DNA of 52,334 nucleotides from Gemmatimonadota bacterium. GTDB lineage: Bacteria; Gemmatimonadota; Gemmatimonadetes; Longimicrobiales; Gaopeijiaceae. Location: positions 1 to 52,334 of the forward strand of contig PWWP01000255.1 of assembly GCA_003562075.1 (NCBI GenBank). Direction: 5' to 3'. A program made the position numbers and the translations under genes. Below the pieces are notes generated by a model that saw only the letters and a program-made list of their open reading frames with translations, made no database searches and was not told where the DNA came from. Positions 9,386-18,195 of the stretch are shown here, in pieces (the first letter of the stretch is position 1; every line of letters starts with the position of its first letter).

Positions 9386-10127
9386 GGGTGTGGGTGTCCT
9401 CCTCCTCTTCGTGGTGACCATCGGGATCATCCTGGTGGTTCCCCGAACCTCGGGAGCCCTGGCCGAATCCGACTTCTTCCGGGTGGAGGAGATCCGCTTG
9501 GAGGGACACCGGTATCTGGACCAGGAAGAGGTGGAACGGATGCTGGGAGTGGGTCCGGCCTCTTCGGTCTGGGATGACCTGGATGTCCTGTCCAGTCGGC
9601 TACGACGGCACGCCTTGGTGGAGGACGCCCAGCTTCGACGACGTCTTCCCGGGACCCTGGTGGTTCAGGTGGACGAGCGAACTCCGGTGGCCCTCCTGGC
9701 TACGCCTGCCCTGGTCCCGGTGGACCGGGATGGACGGGTGCTTCCCATCGACCCGGCCCAACATCGGTTGGACCTGCCCCTCCTGGAGCCCTATCGGGAT
9801 CCCTGGGAGGAGGGCGTGGAGCTGACGCCTCGACAGACCCGGATTCTGGCCCGGGAGGCCGCTCACCTGGCGGAAGCTGATCCGGGATTTCTGGCCGGTG
9901 TCTCCGAGCTGGCGGTGGACCCTCGAGGTGATGTGCTCATCCGATTGGCGGACCCCCGGGTGACACTCCGATACCGGCCACCAGCCGCAACGGCCCGCCT
10001 GCGGCAGGCTCTCCGGGTTCTGGAGGATGCCCTTGAGCGGGATCGCCAGCGGACTCCGGGCACGGTGGACCTGCGGTACCGGGATCAGGTTGTCGTTCGC
10101 TTTCCCTCTTCGAATGGGGCCAGATGA
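9378..10127 (+). CDS. ftsQ: Cell division protein FtsQ/DivIB
   Basis: Bitopic divisome protein linking cytoplasmic and periplasmic division proteins. A single hydrophobic anchor lies at residues 5-25 and a POTRA-like domain follows directly (starting FFRVEEIRLEGHRYL, then DERTPVALL at its end), then a beta-rich C-terminal FtsQ domain. About 249 residues, normal for the family. I chose the ATG at 9378 because GGGGAGG at 9366-9372 is well spaced before it. An in-frame ATG at 9345 would add 11 residues that overlap murC and has no good ribosome site. Identification rests on the domain layout and position between murC and ftsA; sequence is poorly conserved in this family. Confidence 0.9.
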   Translation: MGRGVGVLLLFVVTIGIILVVPRTSGALAESDFFRVEEIRLEGHRYLDQEEVERMLGVGPASSVWDDLDVLSSRLRRHALVEDAQLRRRLPGTLVVQVDERTPVALLATPALVPVDRDGRVLPIDPAQHRLDLPLLEPYRDPWEEGVELTPRQTRILAREAAHLAEADPGFLAGVSELAVDPRGDVLIRLADPRVTLRYRPPAATARLRQALRVLEDALERDRQRTPGTVDLRYRDQVVVRFPSSNGAR

Positions 10128-11359
10128 TGCGCTCGAGTCTCATTGCAGGACTGGATGTGGGCACTACCAAGACGTCTGCCGTCATTGCGGAACTGGTGGG
10201 GGAGGGGCGTCGCCGGCCCGAACTCCGGGTCCTGGGGGTGGGACAGGCCCGGACCGCTGGTGTTCGGCGGGAGGTGGTGACCCATATCGAAGAGACCACC
10301 GAGTCCATCCGGAAGGCCATGAAGGAGGCTGAGCTCATGGCCGGGACTTCGGTGGACCGGGTCTGGGCCGGAATCAGCGGCGATCATGTGGAGGCCCAGA
10401 CATCCATGGGGGTGGTAGCGGTGAGTGGGGAAGAGGTGACTCGGAGTGACGTGGCCCGGGTGCACGAAGTGGCTCGGGCCGTCGCCATCCCCCCGGACCG
10501 GGAGTTCCTCCATGCCATTCCACAAGAGTACATCGTGGACGCTCAGCGAGGTATGAAGGACCCGGTGGGGATGGCCGGGACCCGTCTGGAAACCGAGGTC
10601 TACCTGGTCACGGCGGCGGCTGCGGCGTCGACCAACCTGAAGAAGGCCGTGACCCGGGCTGGATATCGGGTGCAGTCCCTGGTCCTGGCGCCCCTGGCCA
10701 CAGCCCGGGCGGTCCTCACCGAGGACGAGAAGGAGGTGGGAGTCGCCATGGTCGAGGTGGGTGCCGCTACCACGGAGGTCGCGGCCTTCTACGAAGGGAA
10801 GATCCGGCACATTGCCGTCCTGCCCTTCGGGGGAGACGCGGTGACGAACGATCTGGTGAAGGGGCTTTCCATTCCCTTTGCCGAGGCTCAGCGGGCCAAG
10901 GAGGAAGACGCCGTGGCCTTTGCCCAGCTGGTGGACCCACAGGAGACGGTGGAGCTCCCTGGACCGGCCCCGGGTCAGACCCGGCAGGTGGCTCGGGAAC
11001 TCATCGCCCACATCGTGGAGCAGCGCCTGGACGAGATCTTCGGAATGGTGCACGAAGAGCTGGATCGCTCAGGCATGACAGATCGACTGAGCGCCGGAAT
11101 CGTCCTGACAGGCGGCAGCTCTTCCCTTCGCGGCATCCTGGAGATGGCGGGCCAGGTCTTTGCCGCACCGGTTCGAATCGGCGTGCCCGAAGAGGGACTC
11201 TCGGGACTGGCCGACTCGGTTCGCCGGCCTCGCTTCAGCACGGTGGCTGGATTGTGCCTGCACGGTGCCGACCGGTTCCACGAAACGGGAGAGGGGGCGT
11301 CGACCCTCTCTTCCAGCCTGGTTTCCCGGGTGGGAGCCTGGATCCGGGAATTCTTTTGA
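10124..11359 (+). CDS. ftsA: Cell division protein FtsA (actin-like Z-ring anchor)
   Basis: Actin-fold ATPase that tethers FtsZ to the membrane and recruits later division proteins. The phosphate-1 motif GLDVGTTKTSAVIAEL is at the N terminus; the inserted SHS2-type 1C domain follows (about 85-165); the second phosphate loop reads VEVGAATTEVAAF and the adenosine motif is IVLTGGSSSLRGILEMA. The last residues (VGAWIREFF) form a short amphipathic helix as expected for the membrane-targeting sequence. 411 residues is typical. It overlaps ftsQ by ATGA. A 102-bp spacer, the only clear gap in the cluster, separates it from ftsZ. Confidence 0.96.
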   Translation: MMRSSLIAGLDVGTTKTSAVIAELVGEGRRRPELRVLGVGQARTAGVRREVVTHIEETTESIRKAMKEAELMAGTSVDRVWAGISGDHVEAQTSMGVVAVSGEEVTRSDVARVHEVARAVAIPPDREFLHAIPQEYIVDAQRGMKDPVGMAGTRLETEVYLVTAAAAASTNLKKAVTRAGYRVQSLVLAPLATARAVLTEDEKEVGVAMVEVGAATTEVAAFYEGKIRHIAVLPFGGDAVTNDLVKGLSIPFAEAQRAKEEDAVAFAQLVDPQETVELPGPAPGQTRQVARELIAHIVEQRLDEIFGMVHEELDRSGMTDRLSAGIVLTGGSSSLRGILEMAGQVFAAPVRIGVPEEGLSGLADSVRRPRFSTVAGLCLHGADRFHETGEGASTLSSSLVSRVGAWIREFF

Positions 11360-11461
11360 TAGACCCAGGGCGTCTGGATCCGGCGCGGATCGGACCCCCT
11401 TGCACAGTTGGACTTTCGCGCGTTGCTTGGATGAAACCTGATCCCCGGAAGGAGGGACGAG

Positions 11462-12673
11462 ATGATGATCTTCGAATTTGAAGAGAGCCCAGCACAGAAC
11501 GCCCGCATGAAGGTCGTAGGAGTGGGCGGGGCCGGTGGGAACGCCGTGAACCGGATGGTGGACGAGGACCTGGAGGGGGTGGAGTTCATCTCGGCCAACA
11601 CCGACGCTCAGGCCCTCAAGTCATCTCGAGCCCAGATCACGCTTCAGCTGGGGAAGAAACTGACCCGGGGACTGGGGGCTGGAGCCCGCCCTGAGATCGG
11701 TCGCCAGGCCATCGCTGAATCCGATGAGGAGGTCCGGCGAGCCCTGGATGGAGCCGACCTGGTGTTCATCACTGCCGGGATGGGGGGAGGAACCGGGACC
11801 GGTGCCGCGCCCATCATCGGGGAGATCGCCCGGGAGATGGGCGCCCTCACCATCGGGATCGTGACCCGTCCCTTCTCCTTTGAAGGCAGGAAGCGGATGC
11901 GGCAGGCCGACCAGGGACTGGCCGAGCTCCGTCGTTCGGTTGACACCATGATCGTGGTTCCCAACGACCGGATCCTCTCGGTAGTCGGGAAGGGCACCAC
12001 CTTCAAGGATGCCCTGAAGAAGGCCGACGAGGTCCTCCTCCACGCCACCCAGGGGATCAGTGATCTCATCCGGGTGACAGGTGAGGTGAATGTGGACTTC
12101 GCCGATGTTCGGACCGTCATGTCGTGTCGTGGACCGGCGCTCATGGGCTCCGGATTCGGCGAGGGAGAGGACCGAGCCCAGGAGGCTGCTCAGGAGGCCA
12201 TTTCCTCGCCCCTGCTGGACGATGTCTCCATTCAGGGAGCCCTTGGAGTCCTCATCAATATCACCGGGGGAATGGACCTTGCTATTGACGAGGTGACGCA
12301 GATCTCTTCGATTATCCAGGAGGAGGCAGGGGAAGAAGCCGAGATCATCTTCGGCGCCGTCCACGATGAAGGGCTGGAAGGGCAGATCCGGGTAACCGTG
12401 ATCGCCACCGGGTTCGACTCTGGGGATGAGCGGCAGGAACGCCAGGTTATCCGGCCCGACTTCCGGCGTCCCGGGGCCTCGGCCCGGGGAAGCCAGGCCC
12501 AGAGTGCGGGCCAGTCCCAGTCCCAGCCGAATGAGCGGCCGAAGCGGGCAGCAGCCGGCGGCGATTCAGGGCAGGGTGTGGTGCCGTTCAGCCGGCCGCC
12601 GGAGCGGACGGTAGACCGGAGCCAGATCGGTGAGCTGGACATCCCCACCTTCATCCGCCGGCAGATGGACTGA
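11462..12673 (+). CDS. ftsZ: Cell division GTPase FtsZ
   Basis: Tubulin-like GTPase that forms the Z ring. [13 protein letters not shown] begins the GTPase domain, the tubulin signature GGGTGTG is at 108-114, and NDRIL plus the [12 protein letters not shown]7-loop segment are intact. A disordered Gln/Ser/Pro-rich linker (about 330-390) leads to the C-terminal peptide [11 protein letters not shown], the FtsA/ZipA-binding tail. 403 residues. An excellent ribosome site AAGGAGG at 11449-11455 precedes ATG 11462 (a second ATG follows at once). The 102-bp spacer has no convincing promoter but the strong independent ribosome site would raise FtsZ output relative to FtsA. Confidence 0.98.
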   Translation: MMIFEFEESPAQNARMKVVGVGGAGGNAVNRMVDEDLEGVEFISANTDAQALKSSRAQITLQLGKKLTRGLGAGARPEIGRQAIAESDEEVRRALDGADLVFITAGMGGGTGTGAAPIIGEIAREMGALTIGIVTRPFSFEGRKRMRQADQGLAELRRSVDTMIVVPNDRILSVVGKGTTFKDALKKADEVLLHATQGISDLIRVTGEVNVDFADVRTVMSCRGPALMGSGFGEGEDRAQEAAQEAISSPLLDDVSIQGALGVLINITGGMDLAIDEVTQISSIIQEEAGEEAEIIFGAVHDEGLEGQIRVTVIATGFDSGDERQERQVIRPDFRRPGASARGSQAQSAGQSQSQPNERPKRAAAGGDSGQGVVPFSRPPERTVDRSQIGELDIPTFIRRQMD

Positions 12674-12703
12674 CGGGGTCCCGGACCCCTGCGGCACCAT
12701 CGG

Positions 12704-12733
12704 GCCGGGAGGCACTTCATTGTGCCTTCCGGC
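12704..12733 (+). terminator. Hairpin downstream of ftsZ
   Basis: The 12-nt arm GCCGGGAGGCAC (12704-12715) pairs with GTGCCTTCCGGC (12722-12733) around a 6-nt loop, with one G-U wobble and no mismatch. It begins 31 nt after the ftsZ stop. No T-tract follows, so it may be a factor-assisted terminator, an mRNA 3'-end stabiliser, or an attenuator before the M23 gene. A smaller 6-bp hairpin (12675-12680 with 12684-12689) lies right after the stop codon. Confidence 0.55.
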
Positions 12734-12781
12734 TCGCCGTATGCGGTTCAAGATCTGAATTACGGAGATAGACGAAGCTTC

Positions 12782-14104
12782 ATGCGCCGACTTTTCCATC
12801 ACCCCGCCGGCGCCCTTCTGGGCGTCGGAGCCTTCCTTGGCCTGGGCACACTGGCCTTTCAACCCGTCTTCGGCACGAGCATCCCGGAAGCGGGAACGCT
12901 GGAACCTCTCCATGCCGCATCTGCTGAAGAGGTTCAAGTCGAGACCCTGGACAGGGGTCAGACTTTCGGAGGCATCCTCTCCCGAGCCGCTCTCTCCCCC
13001 ACGGAACAGCAATCCCTGCTCCTGGCCTTCCGAGAGCAGGCCAACCCGGCCCGCATGCGGGATGGCACCGAGATCACGCTCCGCTGGATCCGAGGAGTTG
13101 AGACCGTCCGAGGGGTGGATGTGGCCATCAGCCCCGACGAGATCGTTCGGTTGGAGCGAGATGACTTCGGATGGCAGTCCTCCATCGTCGAGACGCCCGT
13201 ATGGGTGGACACCGTCATGGTCGCCGGCTCCATCGAGCGGGATCTCTGGAGCGCAGTGGTCCTGAATCCGGATCTGCAGGAGATGCCCATGGGCGACCGG
13301 GCCCGGGTAATCGACCTCATGGATCGGGTGTTCCAGTGGCAACTCGACTTCTCCCGTCAGATTCGAAGTGGCGATGCCTACCGGCTGGCCTTCGAGCGAA
13401 AAGTCAGACCGGACGGCACCATGCGGTCTGGCCGGATCATCGCAGCCGAGTTGGTGAATCGGGGCGAGCCGCTCCACGCCATCTGGTTTGATCTCCACGA
13501 AGACGGTGAGGGGGGCTACTACGATCTGGAGGGCGAGTCTCTCCGTCGGGCCTTCATCCGCGCCCCCCTGGAGTACAGACGGATCTCCTCCCGCTTCAAT
13601 CCCAACCGGATGCACCCCATCCACAATGAGCGGCGGGCCCATACCGGGGTGGATTACGCTGCACCCACGGGAACGCCCGTCATGGCCACCTCCGATGGGG
13701 TTGTCACTCGCCGGGAGTGGGCCGGAGGGTACGGGAATCTGGTGGAGATCCGTCACGCCAACGGGTTCATGACCCGTTATGCTCATCTGAACGGATTCTC
13801 CTCCGGCGTCCGAGCCGGGGGGCGGGTTTCCCAGGGGCAGGTCATCGGGTACGTGGGGATGACGGGAACGGCCACTGGGCCACACCTCCACTACGAAATG
13901 CACCGAGGTGGCCAGGCGGTGGATCCCCTCCATGTGGACATCCCGTCCGGAGACCCCATTCCGCCTGAGGCCAGGGATCGGTGGGAGGAGAAGATGGGCC
14001 TCCGCTTTGCCATGCTGGAGCAGCTTCCCGCTGGGCCCGACCTCCGGATGGCGGCAGAAGAGTCTGATGGCGATGCTCGACAGGCCGTCACGGACGACGA
14101 CTGA
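12782..14104 (+). CDS. M23-family metalloendopeptidase, membrane-anchored/exported
   Basis: Putative peptidoglycan hydrolase or divisome regulator acting in the periplasm. After an N-terminal hydrophobic segment (about residues 8-28, signal or anchor), a long beta-rich region (about 45-270) leads to a LytM/M23 domain. Its zinc ligands appear intact: H287 and D291 in AHTGVDYAAP, and H368/H370 in GPHLHYE, so it should be catalytically active, unlike degenerate EnvC/NlpD types. The layout resembles MepM-like peptidases. I placed the start at ATG 12782. The in-frame GTG at 12722 lies in the 3' arm of the post-ftsZ hairpin. Its place just after ftsZ suggests a link to septal wall splitting, which is inference. 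Confidence 0.85.
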   Translation: MRRLFHHPAGALLGVGAFLGLGTLAFQPVFGTSIPEAGTLEPLHAASAEEVQVETLDRGQTFGGILSRAALSPTEQQSLLLAFREQANPARMRDGTEITLRWIRGVETVRGVDVAISPDEIVRLERDDFGWQSSIVETPVWVDTVMVAGSIERDLWSAVVLNPDLQEMPMGDRARVIDLMDRVFQWQLDFSRQIRSGDAYRLAFERKVRPDGTMRSGRIIAAELVNRGEPLHAIWFDLHEDGEGGYYDLEGESLRRAFIRAPLEYRRISSRFNPNRMHPIHNERRAHTGVDYAAPTGTPVMATSDGVVTRREWAGGYGNLVEIRHANGFMTRYAHLNGFSSGVRAGGRVSQGQVIGYVGMTGTATGPHLHYEMHRGGQAVDPLHVDIPSGDPIPPEARDRWEEKMGLRFAMLEQLPAGPDLRMAAEESDGDARQAVTDDD

Positions 14105-14147
14105 TCGGCGTCCCGGAGGCTCGCGGCTGCCGGAGACCTGAGGAGAC

Positions 14148-16196
14148 GTGCCGCCGGTGACGACAGGGCTCCTTCTCTTCCTGGGGTTGGCGCTTCTGGG
14201 AGGCCTTCCCGCTCTATATCTCTACCTGAAGGGTGAGCCACCCGTGCCGGGGAGGGCCTTTTTCCTGGGGCTCCGCCTGACCACGGTCTTGATCGTGGCC
14301 ATCCTCCTGGTGAACCCCTCCCTTCCCGGGACCGATGGACCGGAGCCGGAAGCCACCCGGTGGATGCTCATCGATGGGACCCGAGCCCTGGATCTTCCCG
14401 ATGAAGGGGGGCAACCCGTCCAGGTAGCGGTCCTGGACCGGGCCCAGGAGGCCACGCAGGAGGGGGCCCGGCTGGCCCTCCTTGGAGCCAATGAGCCGGA
14501 AGGGGTGGACATACTGACGCTTCAGGATGCCCCTCGACGGCCCTCCATTCGGAACGTCCACCCATCCCTCCTTCGGCTGGCGGAGGCCGGCGCCGACTCC
14601 ATCGTCCTGGTTTCTCCCTTCCGGATGACGTTCTCGGAGTTGACCCATGCCCTGGACGGACTCCCTGCCGGGGTGGGTCTGGAACAGGTGGGTGGCCCGG
14701 TTCGGAATGCAGGGATCCTGGAGCTGGAACTCCCCCGCCGCGTACCCGCAGGAGACCCTGTGGAGGGGAGCGTCCTCTTCTTCGGTGAGGGGGGAGAACC
14801 CAACGATTCAGTCCTGATTCGAGTGGAAGCTCGAGGCGAGGTGGTGACTGAGGAACTGCACCCCCTTCCGCCCCCGGGACAGCCGGCACGGGCGACCTTG
14901 CAGCTTCCACCGGAGGCGGACACCGGGACGGTTCGGTACAGCGCCAGGGCCGTTCTGGAAGGCGATATCTTTTCCGCCGATGATCATCGGGTCGGGTACG
15001 TGCGAGTGGGTCCGCCTGAAGGCGGGATCCTCCTGGTGTCCCTCTCTCCGGATTGGGAGCCCCGCGTCCTCCTCCCCGTCCTTGAGTCGGTTTCCGGTTT
15101 GCCGGGCGAAGGGTATCTGCAGGTGGCGGCGGATCGCTGGCTGGTCCTGGGGGAGGGAAGTGCTTCACCCGGACCGGTGGAGAGTCAGATCTTCCGGGAC
15201 CGCCTCGGGCAGGCCGGTCTCCTGGTCGTCCATGGAGTGGACTCGGCGGCTCCGGAGTGGCTGGAGGCGGCCGTGCAGACCCACCCTCGGATCATACACC
15301 TTCCGGCCGGACAGGCTGGGGCGGCCCTGGCGTCTCTATCCCCGGCCGGAGCCCGACCCGGCGAGTGGAGCCCGGTTGCCGAGCTTCCTCCTTCTCCAGT
15401 GGCCCCGTACCTGGCTGAGCTCCCCCTGGCCAACCTTCCTCCGCTGACCGATCTGCGGCCGGCCGGTATGGATGGAGGAACGGCGGCGCTGGCGGTTCGG
15501 CCGCCGGGTGGGGGAGACCCGCTGGCGGCGCTGATCCTCAGAGAAGGGGAGGGGGGGCGCTCTGCCGTTGCCCTGGCTCGGGGATTCTGGCGCTGGGGGC
15601 ACCGAGGGGGGCCGGCACGAGAGGCGTATCGTGCCCTCTGGGCTGGGGTGGCCAGCTGGATCCTTTCTCCCGAGGCCCCTGGACCTGAAGGGCGCATCCG
15701 CTCCACCGAGCCGGTGGTCTCCATGGAGGAGGCCTCGGAATGGGAAGCCCTGGGACAGGGCGGGCGGATTCTGGAGTTGAGCTTCTTCCCCCAGGAGACT
15801 GGAGCCCAGCCCTCTGATCCAGGCGAAGCGTCGGGTTCTCCCGTCCATACCCGTCGGGTGACGCTGGACGAGAGGGGCCGGGGCTATGTGGACCCCCTTC
15901 CATCGGGGCAGTGGGTCTGGCATGGAGAGGTGGTGGATCCTCTCGGCCCGGACGTGGAGGGAGAGACGGCCGTGGTCGACACGGGGATGCTGGAGGTGGA
16001 GCCGTGGAGCGGTGCCCTGGTTCATCCTCCCCTGGACTCACTTCCCGATCCTTCGGATTTCCGGAGAGACGGGGAGCCAATCCGGACCGCCGGTGGAGGG
16101 GGGCGACCCCTCCGGACCCATCCTCTGCCGTACCTGCTTCTGATCGTACTCCTGTCTCTTGAATGGGTGGGGCGGCGCCGAGCCGGCCTCAGGTAA
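14148..16196 (+). CDS. Large membrane protein with BatA/VWA-like layout, function unknown
   Basis: 682 residues with two N-terminal hydrophobic helices (about 5-27 and 38-57), a long soluble region and a C-terminal helix (about 655-672). After helix 2, NPSLPGTDG and RWMLIDGTRAL stand where BatA-type proteins carry a von Willebrand A strand and MIDAS motif (D-x-S-x-S). Here the serines are lost, so a metal site is unlikely. A middle beta-sandwich region (about 185-285) ends in FSADDHRVGYVRV, and a further alpha/beta segment begins GILLVSLSPDWEPR. I do not recognise a characterised homologue. GTG 14148 is only 2 nt from AGGAG (14141-14145); GTG 14157 may be the true start. Likely co-transcribed with the genes on either side. 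Confidence 0.7.
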   Translation: MPPVTTGLLLFLGLALLGGLPALYLYLKGEPPVPGRAFFLGLRLTTVLIVAILLVNPSLPGTDGPEPEATRWMLIDGTRALDLPDEGGQPVQVAVLDRAQEATQEGARLALLGANEPEGVDILTLQDAPRRPSIRNVHPSLLRLAEAGADSIVLVSPFRMTFSELTHALDGLPAGVGLEQVGGPVRNAGILELELPRRVPAGDPVEGSVLFFGEGGEPNDSVLIRVEARGEVVTEELHPLPPPGQPARATLQLPPEADTGTVRYSARAVLEGDIFSADDHRVGYVRVGPPEGGILLVSLSPDWEPRVLLPVLESVSGLPGEGYLQVAADRWLVLGEGSASPGPVESQIFRDRLGQAGLLVVHGVDSAAPEWLEAAVQTHPRIIHLPAGQAGAALASLSPAGARPGEWSPVAELPPSPVAPYLAELPLANLPPLTDLRPAGMDGGTAALAVRPPGGGDPLAALILREGEGGRSAVALARGFWRWGHRGGPAREAYRALWAGVASWILSPEAPGPEGRIRSTEPVVSMEEASEWEALGQGGRILELSFFPQETGAQPSDPGEASGSPVHTRRVTLDERGRGYVDPLPSGQWVWHGEVVDPLGPDVEGETAVVDTGMLEVEPWSGALVHPPLDSLPDPSDFRRDGEPIRTAGGGGRPLRTHPLPYLLLIVLLSLEWVGRRRAGLR

Positions 16197-16200
16197 CGCT

Positions 16201-16407
16201 ATGGAATCTTCCTTCCTGGTCCTGGTCGTGGTCCTGGTTCTGGGGATCGGTGTGGGTGCCGTGGGATTCCTGGAGGTGGGCGGACCCCGGGTGGCCCGGG
16301 CAGCTCGTTGGGTCTTCTACCTCTTTGTGGCTATGGTCGTGATTGGCCTCTTCCTGGGGCTTCTCACCGACGCTGCCCGGGTGAGCGCTCCACCACCGCC
16401 TGGGTGA
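16201..16407 (+). CDS. Small two-helix membrane protein, DUF1328-like
   Basis: 68 residues with two hydrophobic helices (about 4-24 and 33-55) joined by a short loop. The pattern of a glycine-containing first helix, GF.E.GG, then AARWVFYLFVAMVVIGLF resembles the DUF1328/UPF0391 family of tiny inner-membrane proteins, whose role is not established. The match is by pattern only. ATG 16201 lies 4 nt after the stop of the preceding gene, so it is probably co-transcribed with it. The last six residues are Pro-rich. The gene ends 6 bp from the tail of the opposing lipoprotein gene. Confidence 0.6.
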   Translation: MESSFLVLVVVLVLGIGVGAVGFLEVGGPRVARAARWVFYLFVAMVVIGLFLGLLTDAARVSAPPPPG

Positions 16408-16413
16408 GCTCTC

Positions 16414-17241
16414 TCAGGGAAGTGGCCAGGCGAAGCGCCAGTTCACGGTGAGGGCGGTTCGGTATCCGGGAGGGCTGCTCGTCCAACTGAAGTGATCGCT
16501 GAGGATCAGAATGATTTCCAGGTCCCCCTCTTCCTCCTGCAGCCATGATGGGGGGATGGTGAGGGTTTCGGGCGCCGGGGCATTGGACTCCAGGTGGAGG
16601 ATCGTTCCGCCGGTGTCGGCTGTGCGGATCTCAAGCGACCATCCACTGTGGGAGGGCAGCCGGGGCTCATGGTCACAGCTCACCTGTAGGGTCAGGTCAC
16701 CGCGGGTAGGGGACCGTGTCAGGAGAACGATCCCGGAGGAGTCCGAGGAAGTTGCTTCTGCCATCACGGGGCCCGCGGCGTGGCACGTTCCGAAGTCCAG
16801 GCGGGAGGGGGTTGAGGGGGTGTCCCTGACTCGTGGCGGGATCAGGGTGACAGGGCCGGAAAGCACGTCATGGCCGGGGTTGTCCGCCACGGCAAACTCC
16901 CACTCGTGGTGGTACCGATGGCGCCCGTCGCTCGCCACCTCAATCGGATCCAATGTACGTCCCAGAATCTCCAACTCTCCCGCCTCCACCGTCCGTTGGA
17001 TCCCCGATCGATCTCGCCCTGGATGTAGTTGGCCTGCCAGGTGTGCATGTTTGGCCGAGTCGGATGCATCGACCGAGAGCGTAAGCGAGAGGAGGGTGGC
17101 TTCGCCAGGATAGGGAGCGGTGAAGTCCAGGTCGCAGCCGAAGAGGAGAGGGAGGAGGAGCGCCAGCCCGAGAAGGGTCCGATGGCCGTGACCGGTTCGG
17201 ATGACTCCGGAGCCGTTGGGTACCCTGGAACGGGGGATCAC
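16414..17241 (-). CDS. Lipoprotein of unknown function
   Basis: 275 residues. A hydrophobic stretch ending LLLPLLFGC forms a type II signal peptide with the lipobox Cys at 36. The N-region is unusually long (about 20 residues before the hydrophobic core), so the start may be misjudged, but the GTG at 17241 overlaps the upstream stop as GTGA, which supports it. The mature part is beta-rich with scattered charged turns and two further Cys (in FGTCHA and VSCDHE), possibly a disulfide. No family is recognised. It is the second gene of a - strand pair with the HExxH protein and may be its partner. Confidence 0.65.
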   Translation of the reverse strand: MIPRSRVPNGSGVIRTGHGHRTLLGLALLLPLLFGCDLDFTAPYPGEATLLSLTLSVDASDSAKHAHLAGQLHPGRDRSGIQRTVEAGELEILGRTLDPIEVASDGRHRYHHEWEFAVADNPGHDVLSGPVTLIPPRVRDTPSTPSRLDFGTCHAAGPVMAEATSSDSSGIVLLTRSPTRGDLTLQVSCDHEPRLPSHSGWSLEIRTADTGGTILHLESNAPAPETLTIPPSWLQEEEGDLEIILILSDHFSWTSSPPGYRTALTVNWRFAWPLP

Positions 17242-18137
17242 CGGACCCCTCCGTCCAGGAACTTGGCCTCGATCTCCGAGAGTTGGTCTTCGTGCTCCAC
17301 CCCGAAGGCCCGATTGACTCCGCCGCGGACCGCGGGAAAGACCATTCCCAGGTCCAGGTAGCGATAGAGCGTCCGGCCCCAGTCGGTCCGGTCCATGATC
17401 CGGGCCTCCACCGGGTCGCTCCAGACCAGGAAGGCGAAGTCGTGCTGGAGAACGTGGACTCTCTCATGAGAGAACACGGTGCGGAGTCGGTCCTCCGGGA
17501 CGTCGCTGAGTCCAATGACGCCTCCGATGGCGACCCCGTCGGCAGGGTCACCGTCGGGACCGATGAAGCGCCGGAGGGGAGAGCGGAAGACCGGTGCCCC
17601 GGCAGACAGCGAACGGGTCCAGTCCAGTTCAGTCTCGGGCTGCATGGCGAAGGTCAGGGTCCACGCCAGGTCGTGGAGGGCCACCCGGGGGGTGATCCGC
17701 ATCGTCTCTGCCCGGTCCACCTGAAGGCGGATGGGCCCCAGGGGAAAGACGAGCTGCTCCAGGGCCGGCCGGCCCTCACCGGCGTTTCGGACCATGGAGG
17801 CGCCCACTCCGGAGATCTGGCGGCCAAGTAGGCCGGCTCCCCTGAAGTCTTCCACGGCCACCCGGCGGCCCAGATAGGCCGTTCCGCCACCCAGGGCACC
17901 CCGAGCGAATCCGTCCCGGAACTCTCCCCCATTCAATCGTTGCAGGACGCCCCCGGTCAGACCCCCCAGAAGGGCATTGGTACTGACGAAGGTCATGTCC
18001 CCCACCCAGCGGGGTGCACGCCACTCCTCCGACCCGTCCTGAGCCCACAGGTGCCCGGCATCAGCCAGGGTCAGGAAGGGGAGGAGGAGGAGGGCAGGGA
18101 CAAGTCCGGCCAGGGTCCGGCTCAGGTGTCTGACCAT
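17238..18137 (-). CDS. Exported protein with HExxH zinc-type motif
   Basis: 299 residues with a Sec signal peptide (hydrophobic core about 8-25, probable cleavage after HLWA). A glycine-rich region (about 47-120) is followed by a segment with SHERVHVLQHD; HExxH is at 224-228, with a downstream acidic residue that could be a third ligand. The general plan (Gly-rich N part, then HE.xHVLQ.D) reminds me of uncharacterised exported proteins of Bacteroidota, but I cannot verify this here. It could be a metallopeptidase or a protein that kept only the fold. First gene of a two-gene - strand unit; AGGAG at 18151-18155 is a weak, distant ribosome site for ATG 18137. Confidence 0.65.
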   Translation of the reverse strand: MVRHLSRTLAGLVPALLLLPFLTLADAGHLWAQDGSEEWRAPRWVGDMTFVSTNALLGGLTGGVLQRLNGGEFRDGFARGALGGGTAYLGRRVAVEDFRGAGLLGRQISGVGASMVRNAGEGRPALEQLVFPLGPIRLQVDRAETMRITPRVALHDLAWTLTFAMQPETELDWTRSLSAGAPVFRSPLRRFIGPDGDPADGVAIGGVIGLSDVPEDRLRTVFSHERVHVLQHDFAFLVWSDPVEARIMDRTDWGRTLYRYLDLGMVFPAVRGGVNRAFGVEHEDQLSEIEAKFLDGGVR

Positions 18138-18195
18138 CAGGGGACAGTGACTCCTGCGTTCCAGGGGATGCCCATTCCCTACCCACGGGGGAAAG

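Noticed and set aside
11400-11436. Promoter for ftsZ (TTGCAC or TTGGAC with ATGAAA/TTGGAT)
   Set aside because: The -35-like boxes are fair but the -10 matches are at most 3 of 6 at allowed spacing, so I do not call it.
12722-12781. In-frame GTG that would extend the M23 peptidase by 20 residues
   Set aside because: It lies within the 3' arm of the post-ftsZ hairpin and has no ribosome site; the ATG at 12782 starts directly with a basic residue pair and a hydrophobic signal segment.
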